From Piromyces finnis (Eukaryota > Neocallimastigomycota > Neocallimastigomycetes > Neocallimastigales > Neocallimastigaceae): a stretch of 64,000 nt of DNA. The stretch lies in NCBI GenBank assembly GCA_002104945.1, contig MCFH01000013.1, positions 744,001 to 808,000 on the forward strand, written 5' to 3'. Below, one piece after another: positions 50,001 through 62,262 of the stretch. Positions within the stretch are counted from its first letter, which is position 1, and each line of letters starts with the position of its first letter. Position numbers and translations under genes: made by a program. The notes beneath the pieces are model-generated. The model saw only the letters and a program-made list of their open reading frames with translations, was not told the DNA's origin and ran no database searches.

Positions 50001-53000
50001 CTGATGAATTAAATGAATTGAAAGAAAAACTAAGACCATATGCAGAAAAAGAAAAAGTTCCAGATAATGTAAATGCGATATATTCATTCTTTATAGAAAG
50101 AGTAAGGTCAAATCTTCATGTTGTTTTCTGTATAAGTCCTGTAGGAGAAAATTTCAGAAATACAGTAAGAATGTTCCCATCATTTGTTAATTGTACCACA
50201 ATTGATTGGTTTTCAGAATGGCCTGAAGATGCTTTAATGGAAGTAGCAAATAAGTATCTTTCAAAGTTCGAATTTGAATCTGAACATTATGTTAAAGCAA
50301 TATCTCAAGTATTTGTAACTGTACATACATCAGTAATTAAATATTCAGAAAAAATGAAATTAGAATTAAAAAGATATAATTATGTAACACCAATTAATTA
50401 TATTGAGTTGGTAACAGGATATGTTGATTTAATTAAAAATAAGAAGAAAGAAATTGAAGCTGCTGCATTAAAGCTAAAGAATGGTTTAAGTAAATTAGAT
50501 GATACTAGAGTATTGGTCGAAAAAATTTCAATTGATTTAGAAAAAGCTAAGGTACAAATGGTTCAGTATCAAAAGGAATGTGAGGAGTACTTAGTAACTA
50601 TTGTACAACAAACACGTGAAGCAGATGAACAAGCTAAGCAAGTTTCAGCAAGAACGGAAAAATTAGCTATTGAAGAAGAAGATGTTAGAGCTGTAGCTGT
50701 TGCAGCACAAAACGATTTAGATCTTGCTATGCCAAAATTAATAGAAGCTATGAAGGCCTTGGAAGCATTAAATAAAAAGGATTTACAAGAAGTAAGATCT
50801 TATGGTAAACCACCTGTTTTAGTTGAAAAGGTTATGGAAGCCGTAATGGTGTTAAAGAAATGTGAGCCAACATGGGATGAAGCTAAAAGACAATTAGGAA
50901 ATCCTAACTTTATTAAACAATTAGTTAATTTTGATAAAGATAATATTTCTGATAAAGTTCTTAAGAAAATTTCACAATATTGTTCTGATGAAAATTTCAA
51001 CCCAGAAATTGTAGGAAGAGTATCAAGTGCAGCTAAATCATTATGTATGTGGGTAATGGCTATGGAAAGTTACGGTCATATATACAGAATTGTAGCTCCT
51101 AAAAAAGAAAAATTAAGATTAGCACAAGAAACATTAGAAAAAAAGCAAAAGTCCGTTAAGGAAGCAAATGAAAAATTACAAGAAATTAAAAATACATTAA
51201 AAGAACTTCAAGCTCAATATGACGAAAAAATTATTCAAAAAGAAAAATTGAGAGTTCAAAGTGAAGAAACAGAATTAAAATTATCAAGAGCTGAACAATT
51301 AGTTTCTGGTCTTTCTGGTGAAAAAGATAGATGGGAAATAAGTATTAAAAATTATGAAGAATCATTACATTACCTTCCAGGTGATTGTTTATTAGCTTCA
51401 GCATTTTTATCTTATGCTGGTTCATTTAATAGTACATATAGATCTGAATTAGTAAATAATCATTGGATTACTCAAATTAAAGCTCGTGAAATTCCTTTCT
51501 CAAGTGATTATTGTTTCGAGAATTTCTTAGGTAAACCAACGGAAATTAGAGAATGGAATATCCAAGGTTTACCAAGTGACCAATTCTCTTCTGAAAATGG
51601 TATTATTGTAAAAAGAGGTTCTCGTTGGCCTTTACTTATAGACCCACAAGATCAAGCTAACAAATGGATTAAGAATATGGAAAATAAAAATAATTTAAAG
51701 ATTCTTGATATTAAACAACCAGATATATTAAAGGTTCTTGAAAACTCAATTCAATATGGTTATCCAGTATTATTACAAGGTATTTTAGAAACAATCGATC
51801 CATCATTAGACCCTATTTTAAATAAGGAAATAGTAAAACAGGGAAGTTCATACTTTATTAAATTAGGAACTAAAGAAATCGAATATAATACTAGTTTTAA
51901 ATTATATTTAACTACTAAGTTGGGTAATCCACATTATTCTCCAGAAATCTTTGCAAAAGTAACTATTGTGAATTTCGCTGTTAAGGAACAAGGTTTAGAA
52001 GATCAATTGTTAGGTATTGTCGTAAAGCGTGAAAAACCTGAGCTGGAAGAGAAAAAGAACAACTTAGTTATAAATGTTGCAATGGCGAAGAAAAAACTTG
52101 TTGAATTAGAAGATGAAATTCTTTATTTATTAAGTACTGCTCAGGGTTCATTACTTGATGATGCAAAATTAGTTAACACTCTTCAATCATCTAAACAAAC
52201 CTCACAAGATGTAACTAAGCAATTAGAAGTCAGTGTTCAAACAGAAGCTCAAATTGATCAAACACGTGAAGGATACCGTCCATGTGCTCAAAGAGCATCA
52301 ATTTTATTCTTTGTATTAAATGATTTAGCAACAATTGATCCTATGTATCAATTCTCATTGGATTCATATATTGATTTATTTGATAATTCTATTACTAAGA
52401 GTGAGCCAAATGAAGATTTGAATGAACGTATTAATAATTTAAATGAATATCATACTTATTCTGTATATAAAAGTACATGTAGAGGTTTGTTTGAAGAACA
52501 TAAATTACTATTTTCACTTCATATTACTGTTAAAATCCTCCTGTCAACAGGAAAAATCAATGAAGAAGAATACAGTTTCTTGTTACGTGGTGGACAAGTT
52601 ATTAATAGAGAAACTCAACTACCAAATCCATGTAGTGAATGGATTACAGAAAATACATGGGATAATATTACTGAATTAGAAAAATTGCCTGCCTTTACTG
52701 GTTTAATAAGCTCATTTGAGCAAGGAGAGCGTGAATGGAAACAATGGTTTATTAATAGTGAACCTGAAGAAGTAGCATTACCAGGAGAATGGGAAAACAA
52801 ATTAAATGACCTTCAAAGAATGTTAATTGTAAGATCATTACGTTCTGATAGAGTTATTTTCTGCGTTCAAAAGTTTATTAAGAATAATTTAGGTCAGAAA
52901 TTCACTGAACCACCAATTTTAAATATTGAAGATATTGTTGAAGACTCTAGTAGTACAACACCATTAATTTTTGTATTATCACCTGGTGTTGATCCAACAG

Positions 53001-55012
53001 GTATGTTAACAAAATTAGCTGAAAAGAAAAAGATGATTGATAAGTTTAACTATTTATCTCTTGGTCAAGGTCAATCCCCTAAAGCGACAAGATTAATCGA
53101 AGAAGGTATTAGAGATGGCTTCTGGGTATTTTTAGCTAATTGCCATCTTTCTATTAGTTGGATGCCTTCACTTGAAAAAATTATAGAAAATATTGGTTAT
53201 CAAAATGTTCATAAAGACTTCAGATTATGGCTCTCTAGTAGTCCACATCCAAAATTCCCTATATATATTTTACAAACTGGTATCAAGATGACTACAGAAC
53301 CTCCTAAGGGTCTTAAAGCTAATTTAAGTCGTTTATATAATAAACAAACAGACGAAAATCTAAATTCATCAAAAGTCATAAATCATTATAAAAATCTTTT
53401 CTTCTCTTTATGTTTCTATCATAGTGTTTTAATTGAAAGAAAGAAATTCTTAACATTAGGATGGAATGTTATATGTGACTTTAATGATTCTGATTTTGAA
53501 GTATGTGACAATTTATTAAAGCTTTTATTAGATGATTATGATGAAACACCATGGGATGCATTAAAATATTTAATTGCTGAAGCTAACTATGGTGGTCGTG
53601 TCACTGATGATTGGGATAGAAGAGTATTAAGAAGTTATATTAATCATTATTTCTGTGATAACGCATTAAATATTCCAAGATACTCTTTATCTTCAATGGA
53701 TATCTATTATATTCCAGAACCAGGAACAATTCAACAATACAAAGATTACATTGCATCTTTACCTAACTTTGATAAACCAGAAGTCTTTGGACAACATTCA
53801 AATGCTGATATTAAAAGTCAAATAGAAGAATCAAATAAGCTATTATTTAATTTACTTTCATTAATGCCTCAAAACGCATCTCAATCTGGTGATAATGCTG
53901 AAACAAAAGTTACAAATATTGTTAATGATATATTGAAACGTATTCCAGAAAATATTGATTATGATTATACATACAAATTGGTTCAATTTGAAATGTCACC
54001 AACAGATGTAGTATTATTACAAGAAATAATAAGGTATAATAATTTATTAAATGAAATGAGGATATCATTAAATGAATTGTTAAATGGAATAAAAGGTATT
54101 GTTGTTATGTCACCAGAATTAGAAGAAATGTATAATTACATATTAGATGGTAGGGTTCCAAAAGTCTGGAATAATTATTATCAATCATTACAACCTTTAG
54201 CCGGATGGACTAGAGATTTAATTCTTAGAATTGAATTCTTTGATGAATGGTCAAAAGGGTAAGTTATACTAATTAATAATAATTACTTCTATAAATTTAA
54301 AATTAAAATTTAATATATTTATATTTATATATTTAATATTATTTTTGTATAGATCCACTCCAAAAATATTTTGGTTAGGTGCATTCATATTCCCAGTAGG
54401 ATTTTTAACAGCACTGCTTCAAAAAACCTCAAGAAAGAATAATATACCGATTGATGTTCTTGGCTGGGAATTTATTGTACAACAGGTTGAAGATGAAAAT
54501 CATATTACACAGGAGCCTAAAGAAGGTGCTTATATTAAGAATATCTTCTTGGAAGGAGCAAGGTAATATAGTATTAATAAATATGAAATTAATTATTAAA
54601 AATAAAAATAAATAAAATTATTGAATCATTAAATATATATATTATTATATAATATAGTTGGGATAAGAAAAATAATTGTTTAACAGAACCAATACCTATG
54701 GAGTTATTAACACCAATGCCACCAATTCATTTCAAACCAATAGAAAGTAAGAAAAAACAAGCAAAGGGAAATTATACATGTCCACTTTATTACTATTCTA
54801 TAAGAACAGGAACAAGGTATAATAATATACTGTTTATATAAAATAATTTATTCTTATTTATAAGATATTAATTTAAATATTGATAAACATTTAATAAAAA
54901 TTCATACAGAGAACGTCCATCATTTGTAATTGCAATGGAGCTTAAATCTGGTAATCACGATTCAGACTTTTGGGTTAAAAGAGGAACAGCAGCATTATTA
55001 TCTCCTAAATAA
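41090..55012 (+). CDS. DNAH2: Axonemal inner-arm dynein heavy chain, DNAH2 type (4 exons, 4546 aa)
   Basis: Exons 41090-54258, 54353-54562, 54658-54816 and 54910-55012 sum to 13641 bases. After a Lys-rich then acidic leader (residues 1-85) come the tail (~200-800; LIHWTRQIKDV, GPLEEIQFW), linker (~1350-1760), AAA1 P-loop GPAGTGKT at 1923 with GCFDEFNRI, AAA2 GQSGSGKT at ~2204, AAA3 GDVGIGKT at ~2536 and AAA4 GVGGSGRQS at ~2885. The stalk and microtubule-binding domain span ~3110-3415 (NFDKDNISDKVLKKI). AAA5, AAA6 and the C-domain end with YYYSIRTGT and DFWVKRGTAALL. The sequence parallels human DNAH2 throughout, including HYDFGLRALTS and GWDKKNN-like GASWDKKNN. This is the 1-beta heavy chain of two-headed inner-arm dynein I1/f, which controls flagellar waveform. 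The first exon alone is 13.2 kb. Confidence 0.95.
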
Positions 55013-55506
55013 GAAAAAAAAACTTTTTTATATATATTATTTATATTTATTAGATATTAATAATCCAATAATCTATTATCTATTTAATCTATTTATCTAA
55101 GACGATATATTTAGTTTAATAAATAAATTATTATTATTATTACTATAATTTATTGTAGAATCAACAAAAATTTTAAATAAAAAATAAAGCAAATAAACAA
55201 TATATAAAAACAAACTTTTAATATTTTTTATAATTGTACTACATTTTTTAAAAATAAAGTAGTACAGATAAATTATTCATATTTTAAAAATATGATATAT
55301 AAAATTTGTCTCATCATTTGATAAAAATTAATTATAATTTAAATTACAAATAATATTTTAATAATTAATTTAAATATGTCTTATTTGAAAAACAAATAAT
55401 TTAATTATATAAAACTTTGGTAAATTTTATTAATATAAATTTATGTATTTTTTTTCAGTATTAAAAATATATTAAAATGAAAAAAAATTGAATAAAAGAT
55501 AATAAA
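55013..55506. other. Intergenic, dynein to acidic protein gene
   Basis: About 490 AT-rich bases. No gene or RNA is recognised. Confidence 0.4.
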
Positions 55507-57376
55507 ATGAATACTGATAATAAAGGTATATTAATAACAATTAAAGAAATTAAAAATGAATATTTTTTTATTAACTTCAAAATATTATAAAATAAATATC
55601 ATAAATAAAAAAATGTAAATTATTCAAAATAACAAAAAAGAATTGGAAAAAAGGGATAGTGAAGATTCATTAAATTTTGATTGCGATAGTATTGAAGAAG
55701 ATGTTTTAAATCAAGAAGAAATTTCAAATATTATAGAGGGTGATGATAGGAATAACAATGAAATAAATAATAATAATGATATCAACGTTAATAATAATGA
55801 AGTAGATAATGTAGAAATTAAAATAGAAATTAATATAGATTATGAGACTACAAATAATAACAATATAAAAGATTTAAATGTCATTATTGAAGATACAAAT
55901 AATAATTTATATAAAGAAGAACCTATAAATCAACAAGTTGATTCAATTAATGATAAAAAAGAGCAATATAATGATAAAGATAATCCCAAGACTTTGAATA
56001 ATTCTAAAAGTAATGATACAATTAAAGATTCTACTTCAGAAAATGATGATATAAAAGAAGAAATTGTTAAAGATGTTGAAAATAACAACAACAGCAATAA
56101 TAATACAAGTAATATAATAGAAGGTAATATTATTATATAATAATTAGTAGTTAATATTATTTTATTATTAAAAAATTTAAATAATTAATATAGAAGAAAA
56201 AAACAAATTACTTCAAGAAAATATGCTTAAAGTATGTAATAGGATAATATATTATAATTTTAAATATAAATTTAAACAAAACAAAATATTAAAAATAATT
56301 TATAATTATAAATAATTTAGGAATATGAACAACAAGTTTCTAATGTTATATATAATAATTCTATTACAGTAAAAAAAAATAATAAAAAAAATAATGATGG
56401 TAATATTTTAAAAAGTGAAGATGGTCCGCATATAACTATGCTTTATAGCTCTGGTTTTTCATCAAAAAAATATAATAATAAGAACACCAATTTAAAAGAC
56501 TTTTTAGATAATATTGTTCCAAGGCATATTAAATTTGAAAATGGTAAAGGATATGATGATGATTTATCTTTACCTAATGTTAAAGGTTTTCAAAAACCGG
56601 ATACATTAAAAAGTTATATATATAGAATGGATCAACATAAAGATGATATAAAAAATAGAAAAGAAAAAATTGCATCTTGCTATTTACTATCGCTAGGGCA
56701 TTCTTTTCCTTTAGGTCATGAATCAAGGAAATGTCACGATTTTTATTATTCTAAAACTAATAACACATTTACTAAAAATTATTTAAATACAACAAAATCA
56801 AAAATACGACAAAATACTGAATATTATCATAAATATATAGATTTTGATTATGAATTACCAGCTATTATTAGTAAATTACCGTATGAATCATATATAGATT
56901 TTTATAATTCTGATTCATATTGTCCGCAATTGAGAAGACCAGAAAATAAGAAATTTTATTTTACAAATAACATCCCAACAAATTCGAAAAAAGAAAAGTT
57001 ATTAAAAATTCCAGATCTTAAAAAAAATAATAATATAACAATAAATAATAGTTGTATGAATTATTATAATATAAAAAGTAGTAATCAAGATAAACTAAAT
57101 AATTATAGTAATGATAATACTGTTAACAATAATATGTATCAAAATCATAAAAGCACTAAAAAAGCTGTAAGATTTATAGATAATGAATATGAAAAAAATA
57201 AAATAAGTAAAGTAGGCTATATGGATAATACAAAAAGAAGTAGTGCTTTTGAAGCACCTATTGTAAGAATTAAGAAGAAAAATGAAAAATTAAAAAGAAT
57301 AAAAGATATAGATAAAATAATCAATAAAAATAAGGTTGATACTATATATCATTCAAAATATATTTTATCACCATAA
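55507..57376 (+). CDS. Uncharacterised acidic/Asn-rich protein with RVxF-like motif (4 exons, 531 aa)
   Basis: Exons 55507-55525, 55641-56123, 56194-56231 and 56321-57376 sum to 1596 bases; the 19-base first exon is supported only by frame and splice consensus. The first ~190 residues are acidic and Asn-rich (DCDSIEEDVLNQEE), probably disordered. A short EEKNKLLQENMLK segment looks helical. The C-terminal ~340 residues are basic and more ordered, with aromatic stretches such as HITMLYSSGFSSKKY, GHSFPLGHESRKCHDFYY and DFDYELPAIISKLPYESY. KKAVRF at residues ~460-465 fits the RVxF phosphatase-docking pattern. No family is recognised. Lying 3' of an axonemal dynein gene does not by itself imply a flagellar role. 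Confidence 0.7.
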
Positions 57377-57647
57377 TTATTTGTATGTATATATAACCCA
57401 GTTACTATCTTGTACTCTTTTTTAAAATATATATATATATTAAATTGTAATGTTAAATACAAATTAATATTATTATGAAATGTATTAAAATAATCATTAT
57501 ATATAAATAAAAGTTAAACATATAATCTTTTATTTCAATAAAATATTTTAAACTTTATTTTTAAGTTTTTATATATTTATAAATATAAATTATTTTTTCT
57601 TATATATTAAATTATTATTAATTAAAAGAATATTCATCTTTAATAAA
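57377..57647. other. Short intergenic spacer
   Basis: AT-rich, about 270 bases, with the presumed promoter of the next gene. Nothing else is visible. Confidence 0.35.
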
Positions 57648-59445
57648 ATGAATCAAAATTATAATTACTATCAACAAAAACAATCAATTAAATCACTATT
57701 TGATATTCTATGCAATATTGAAAAGTAAATATATATTCTTAATAATATTAAAATTAGAAAATCTTTTACTAATATATTTTTATTACAGAAAATTTAATAT
57801 TGATTTAGATTTTTTTAAAAAGAAAGTAAAAGTTGAATTTTATAAATCAATTAAAGCATTTCAGGTATTTGAATTGAAAAATGTTATATAAATATATTAA
57901 TAAAAAAATAAATGAAAATGTGAATGAAATTAATAGTAGAATATTTAATTTTAAAATTTATAAATTTTTTATTTTAGGATGAATTTCTTTTATACATGAA
58001 TAGAGTTTCAAATAACAATACAAATAATGAAATGAAGAAAACTATAAATGAATTAATTAGTTATGAATTATCACAAGTTCAACAAAATTTAAAAAACCTT
58101 AAAGAATATAATCAAAAATATGATGAACAACTCTTTCTTTCTCAGAGTAATAATATGTATTTTCAACAAAATCCAACATATATAAATAATAATGTATGTT
58201 ATATTCATTTATATATTATATATTATATTATATTATATTATATATTAATATTTGACATCAATTAAAATTATTTTTTTTCTATAACATAAATTTTAAATTA
58301 TAATATATAGAAAGAACAAAGTACTTCTAATTGTAATATTTTTAATAAATTTATGTAATTACTTGTATTATTATCTAATTTTATGCTTTTATAATATAAT
58401 ATTCTTTATTAGCCCATTCAAATAAAAATATACCTAACGTACCTTCAATTGGAAAAATATTACCATTATCAAATGTTAATTCAATAAATCAAAATGGTAA
58501 TAGCAAACAAATTAAAAAATCGTATAAATTAGGTAAACTAATAAAAAAAAATTTTTTTAATATAATGTTAAAGTTTTAGAATTATTAATATATGTATTTT
58601 AACAATATAAATATAAAAGCATCATATACAAAGTATGTACCATTTACATCCTTTGGACCAATATATGATTTATCAGATTCTGCTTTATCAACATTTGAAA
58701 TTTCAACATTAGAACCATATTTATTCAATCTTACTGAAGAACAGAATAACAGTAACAATGATAGTAAAAATATGGAAATCCATAAAGAAATAAATGAACA
58801 TGATAGAAATATTGAGATTTCTGAAACGGAAATGAAAGAGTTGGAAACTCTTGGAATTGATTTAGAAAATATATGTCATAATTTTAATTTGAATTTTAAA
58901 AAAAACAATACAAATTCAGAAAATTCAAAAACTATAAATGAGAAAATATCAGAAATGTCAAATTTATTAAAACAATTATATGAATACCAAGAAAATAGAA
59001 AAGATCGTAATTATTATCAAACAGAAATTTCTGAAGAAGAAAAGGAATTAGGTTATTATTAAGTTATTATATATATAATATTTTTTTTTTTTTTAGCCTT
59101 GTTTTATTTGTTTATTTGTTTTAGTATTAATAAATAAAGCTTTCTATAATTACTATATATATATATATTATATAATTTTAACACAATATTTAACATAATA
59201 TATAATAATTAACATTATTACTAAAAAATATATTAATATTTCTAATAGCTTCTAAAATTGAATCTAAATTAAATACTTTAATTAAGAATATTCCACCATC
59301 TCAGTTAATTTCAAAATCAGATATTCAATATGCAATGAATAACATTCAACATTATGAACCGTGGTATAATGGTGTATTGACTTATGATAATGGAAGTAGT
59401 ACTACCAGTCAATCTAGTATTAGATATGGACGAAACAGTAGATAA
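57648..59445 (+). CDS. BRD7/BRD9 C-terminal-domain-like protein without bromodomain (7 exons, 379 aa)
   Basis: Exons 57648-57724, 57789-57864, 57978-58193, 58311-58332, 58413-58532, 58620-59051 and 59249-59445 sum to 1140 bases with a continuous frame. The middle and C-terminus resemble the DUF3512 region of BRD7/BRD9, recalled from knowledge rather than searched: PFTSFGPIYD followed by a Ser/Thr run; a LGIDLENI segment; the helix EKISEMSNLLKQLYEYQ; and the end IESKLNTLIKNIPPSQLISK with DIQYAMNNI, equivalent to the 'LAEQVTNNLKELAQQVTPGDIVS' end of BRD9. The ~150-residue N-terminus is helical and Gln/Asn-rich (FFKKKVKVEFYKSIKAF, ELSQVQQNLKNLKEYN) and does not look like an acetyl-lysine-binding bromodomain. 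If the match holds, it would be a SWI/SNF-type remodeller subunit. The N-terminal exons could alternatively belong to another gene. Confidence 0.6.
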
Positions 59446-59558
59446 AGATATTTATTAATTGAAAATATAAATAATAATCTTATGCTGTAGCAAATTTTAA
59501 TTTAATATTTAATAAAGCTTTTTTAAATTATTAATATTTATATTTAAGCATGATACTT

Positions 59559-62033
59559 CTATTTTATTAATTTATTAGATTTTATTATTTTTTTTGAAAC
59601 TTTTTTTAATCCTTTTTTACTATTTAATGTATTATTTGCTTCATGTTTCATATTAAGTTCTTTAAAGTAATTATCTCTCTGTTTCCATTCATTTTGCATC
59701 TTAATACAAAATTCAGGGTTTGATGGATTTACTTCAATTAATTTTAAATACGATGATATTGCCATATTTAAAATTGATGTATTAATTAATGATTTATTAT
59801 CATTAATAATTACAGATAACTGTTCAATACATCCATGTTTACAAAGTTTTTCATTTATATCAATGTCATTTTGTGATACATAAAAGTTAACAATTCTTAT
59901 TGCAATATCTCTATAATCGTATTTAATTGAAGCTATACATGCTATTATTTCTTCTATAAGTCCACTAGATAAATGAAATATGTATTTTGAAATAGTAGGA
60001 TTAGAAATTATAATATTATATAATATACATAAAGATTTTAATTTTACTTCTGTTGTTGTTTCCTGATAAATATATTCTATTATTGTATTTCCTATATATT
60101 TAAAAATCATTTGACTTGAATCAATATGTAATGATATATTAGAAATACAAGTAAGTAACTTTTCTATAATATTATAGTTTTTTTTTGGCATAGCAATTAA
60201 TTTTTTTGTAACATTTAAAATATCAGTCAAAGAACCCGATTCGTAAAAAAATTTTGATGTATTATCATAACTTGTTATTGTAATTAGTAAATTGAGAAGA
60301 TTTTCAATAAACATTTTAAATGGGTCATTTGTTCTTTCTATATATTTATCTTTAACGTTGTTTTCATAATCATCTTTACAATATTGAAAATAATCAGAAT
60401 TATCATTTTTATAAATATATAATTTTTTTGCTTCTAAAGTAAATATTATATCTTTATTGTCACTATTATTGTATTCTTTTACATTAAATGGTGTTACAAT
60501 ATTAATTTTATTTAACCATTCGTTATAATAATTGAGTACTAAATTTAAAGAGTCGACTAATCGATTTGAATATTTTAGTAAAACCTCTTTAATTGTGTGA
60601 GCTTTGGAAGATAAGCAAATATTTTTTAAAATACAAACATAATTATCTAGAGTAAAAAAAAAAGACAAGTCATTTCCATATATTGAGTTTTCAATATCTA
60701 ATTTTTGGTTTATTTCATTAATTTCATAAAATACAACATCAATGCCATGTAAAGTATAAAACTTAGATTTAATACTTGAAAAATTAAATATTATATTCCT
60801 TAATATAAATGAAATTGGTAGGTATAAATATTCATTTATTATATTATGAATAATTAAGGATAAAATTGATGTCAGGTATGAATGAATTGTTTCTACATTG
60901 CCTACATCTTGACTAAGCATTATATTTGATAAAATATAAAAGCATTGCTTATTTAATGGATAAAAATTATTCTTTATAATGATATTAATGATTGGCATTA
61001 TATTTTGAGCTATTGCTTCATGTCTAAAAACATCATTTAGACAGCATATATTTTGTAATATATCTAATCTTAATTCTATTATTAAATCATTAAAATTATT
61101 ATAATCAAGAAAAAACATTTTTTCTTCATTAAAATCTATACTATAGCACCTAATGCTATCTCCACTACTCATCTCATTTAAAAGCATTTTCGAGTTTGAT
61201 AAATTTAAATCTAATCTACTTTTTGTTTTTGATATTTCTTCTTTTAATGTAAGTTTTTTATTTTTTTTATTCAATTTTTTTTCGTCAATACTATTGTTAC
61301 TTTTATATAACATTTTACTTGAATTCATTAAATTTAATTTATTTCTTGAAGGGCTTAATAATTTATTACCTATATTATTATCAGAATTGTTGTTTTCGTT
61401 TTTTGAACTTTCCTCAAACTTTATTGCTAAATTTCTTGTAATATCATAACATAATGTTTCTATAATACCTGAATTTCCTATAATTTCTTGATATTTTTTA
61501 TTGCTAATTAACCTTTTAATTAATTTTATATAAACTATTTGCTGTTTTTGAATTGCATTCTTTTCTCTATCACTAATCATATTACATATTCGATTTAAAA
61601 TATATGATGATTTTAATATTGGTAAAAGGTATGATTCATTTTTATCGAATATCTTTATAAATAATTTTGCTAAATATATATAAGAATTGTATTTATCAAT
61701 AAAATGGTATTCAAAGAGTTTTTCATATATGGCAATATATTCGGATGACGTTAATGTTTCACAGTTTTTTGAATTATTTGCAAAATATTTTAGTAGCTTC
61801 AAATATGCACAAATTACTATTGAATGAGGACCATTATCTACAATGGATATAAAATAATTAATATCTTTGCTACTTATTGTATAATTATAAACAACTTGAT
61901 TTTTATAAAACTCTGAATTATTTATTATATCAGTTGCAGATGATATTTGTAATTCCTCATCATTATAATTCGATAATTTCTTCAAAAGAAAAACAAGTTC
62001 ACTAAATGTTATTTCTTTTTTAGGTTTATTCAT
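59559..62033 (-). CDS. Armadillo-like helical-repeat protein (single exon, 824 aa)
   Basis: An uninterrupted 824-residue frame with no visible intron. It is mostly alpha-helical, with repeated Leu/Ile-rich helix pairs of armadillo type (for example HSIVICAYLKLLKYFANNS, KLKSLCILYNIIISNP and GLIEEIIACIASIKYDYRDI). A charged, low-complexity insert occupies about residues 205-290 (NENNNSDNN, KLNKKNKKLTLKEE). The last ~40 residues are Lys-rich (KKGLKKVSKKIIKSNK). No catalytic motif, signal peptide or membrane segment is seen. ARM proteins are usually protein-binding scaffolds; no particular family (Vac8, SPAG6 or other ciliary ARM proteins) could be matched. It is divergently oriented from the DNA ligase IV gene with only ~230 bases between the start codons. 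Confidence 0.75.
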   Translation of the reverse strand: MNKPKKEITFSELVFLLKKLSNYNDEELQISSATDIINNSEFYKNQVVYNYTISSKDINYFISIVDNGPHSIVICAYLKLLKYFANNSKNCETLTSSEYIAIYEKLFEYHFIDKYNSYIYLAKLFIKIFDKNESYLLPILKSSYILNRICNMISDREKNAIQKQQIVYIKLIKRLISNKKYQEIIGNSGIIETLCYDITRNLAIKFEESSKNENNNSDNNIGNKLLSPSRNKLNLMNSSKMLYKSNNSIDEKKLNKKNKKLTLKEEISKTKSRLDLNLSNSKMLLNEMSSGDSIRCYSIDFNEEKMFFLDYNNFNDLIIELRLDILQNICCLNDVFRHEAIAQNIMPIINIIIKNNFYPLNKQCFYILSNIMLSQDVGNVETIHSYLTSILSLIIHNIINEYLYLPISFILRNIIFNFSSIKSKFYTLHGIDVVFYEINEINQKLDIENSIYGNDLSFFFTLDNYVCILKNICLSSKAHTIKEVLLKYSNRLVDSLNLVLNYYNEWLNKINIVTPFNVKEYNNSDNKDIIFTLEAKKLYIYKNDNSDYFQYCKDDYENNVKDKYIERTNDPFKMFIENLLNLLITITSYDNTSKFFYESGSLTDILNVTKKLIAMPKKNYNIIEKLLTCISNISLHIDSSQMIFKYIGNTIIEYIYQETTTEVKLKSLCILYNIIISNPTISKYIFHLSSGLIEEIIACIASIKYDYRDIAIRIVNFYVSQNDIDINEKLCKHGCIEQLSVIINDNKSLINTSILNMAISSYLKLIEVNPSNPEFCIKMQNEWKQRDNYFKELNMKHEANNTLNSKKGLKKVSKKIIKSNKLIK

Positions 62034-62262
62034 ATTAAAATAATTTGTCTTCGATTATAATAAATTATTATTTTTTTTTTTTTTAATTCAAATATTTTAT
62101 TAAAATAAATATATTTAAAGTTATTTGGTAAATAATTCATAAATAGAAAAACTCTTAATTATAGAAATAATACAAAGCATAAATAATTTTAAAAATATAT
62201 CTTTAAAAATAATTTTGTGTGACCTTCCAAATTAAATTCTTCAAATTTTAAAAAATATTTCA
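62034..62262. promoter_or_regulatory. Short divergent promoter region (ARM protein / DNA ligase IV)
   Basis: 229 bases separate the two start codons, so both promoters and 5' UTRs must share it. It contains A and T runs, no TATA box clearly distinguishable from background, and a GTGACCTTCC block near 62218. Confidence 0.5.

Noticed and set aside
41090-54258. Cytoplasmic dynein 1 heavy chain as alternative identity
   Set aside because: The C-terminus (DFWVKRGTAALL) and stepwise similarity follow axonemal DNAH2, not the cytoplasmic heavy chain.
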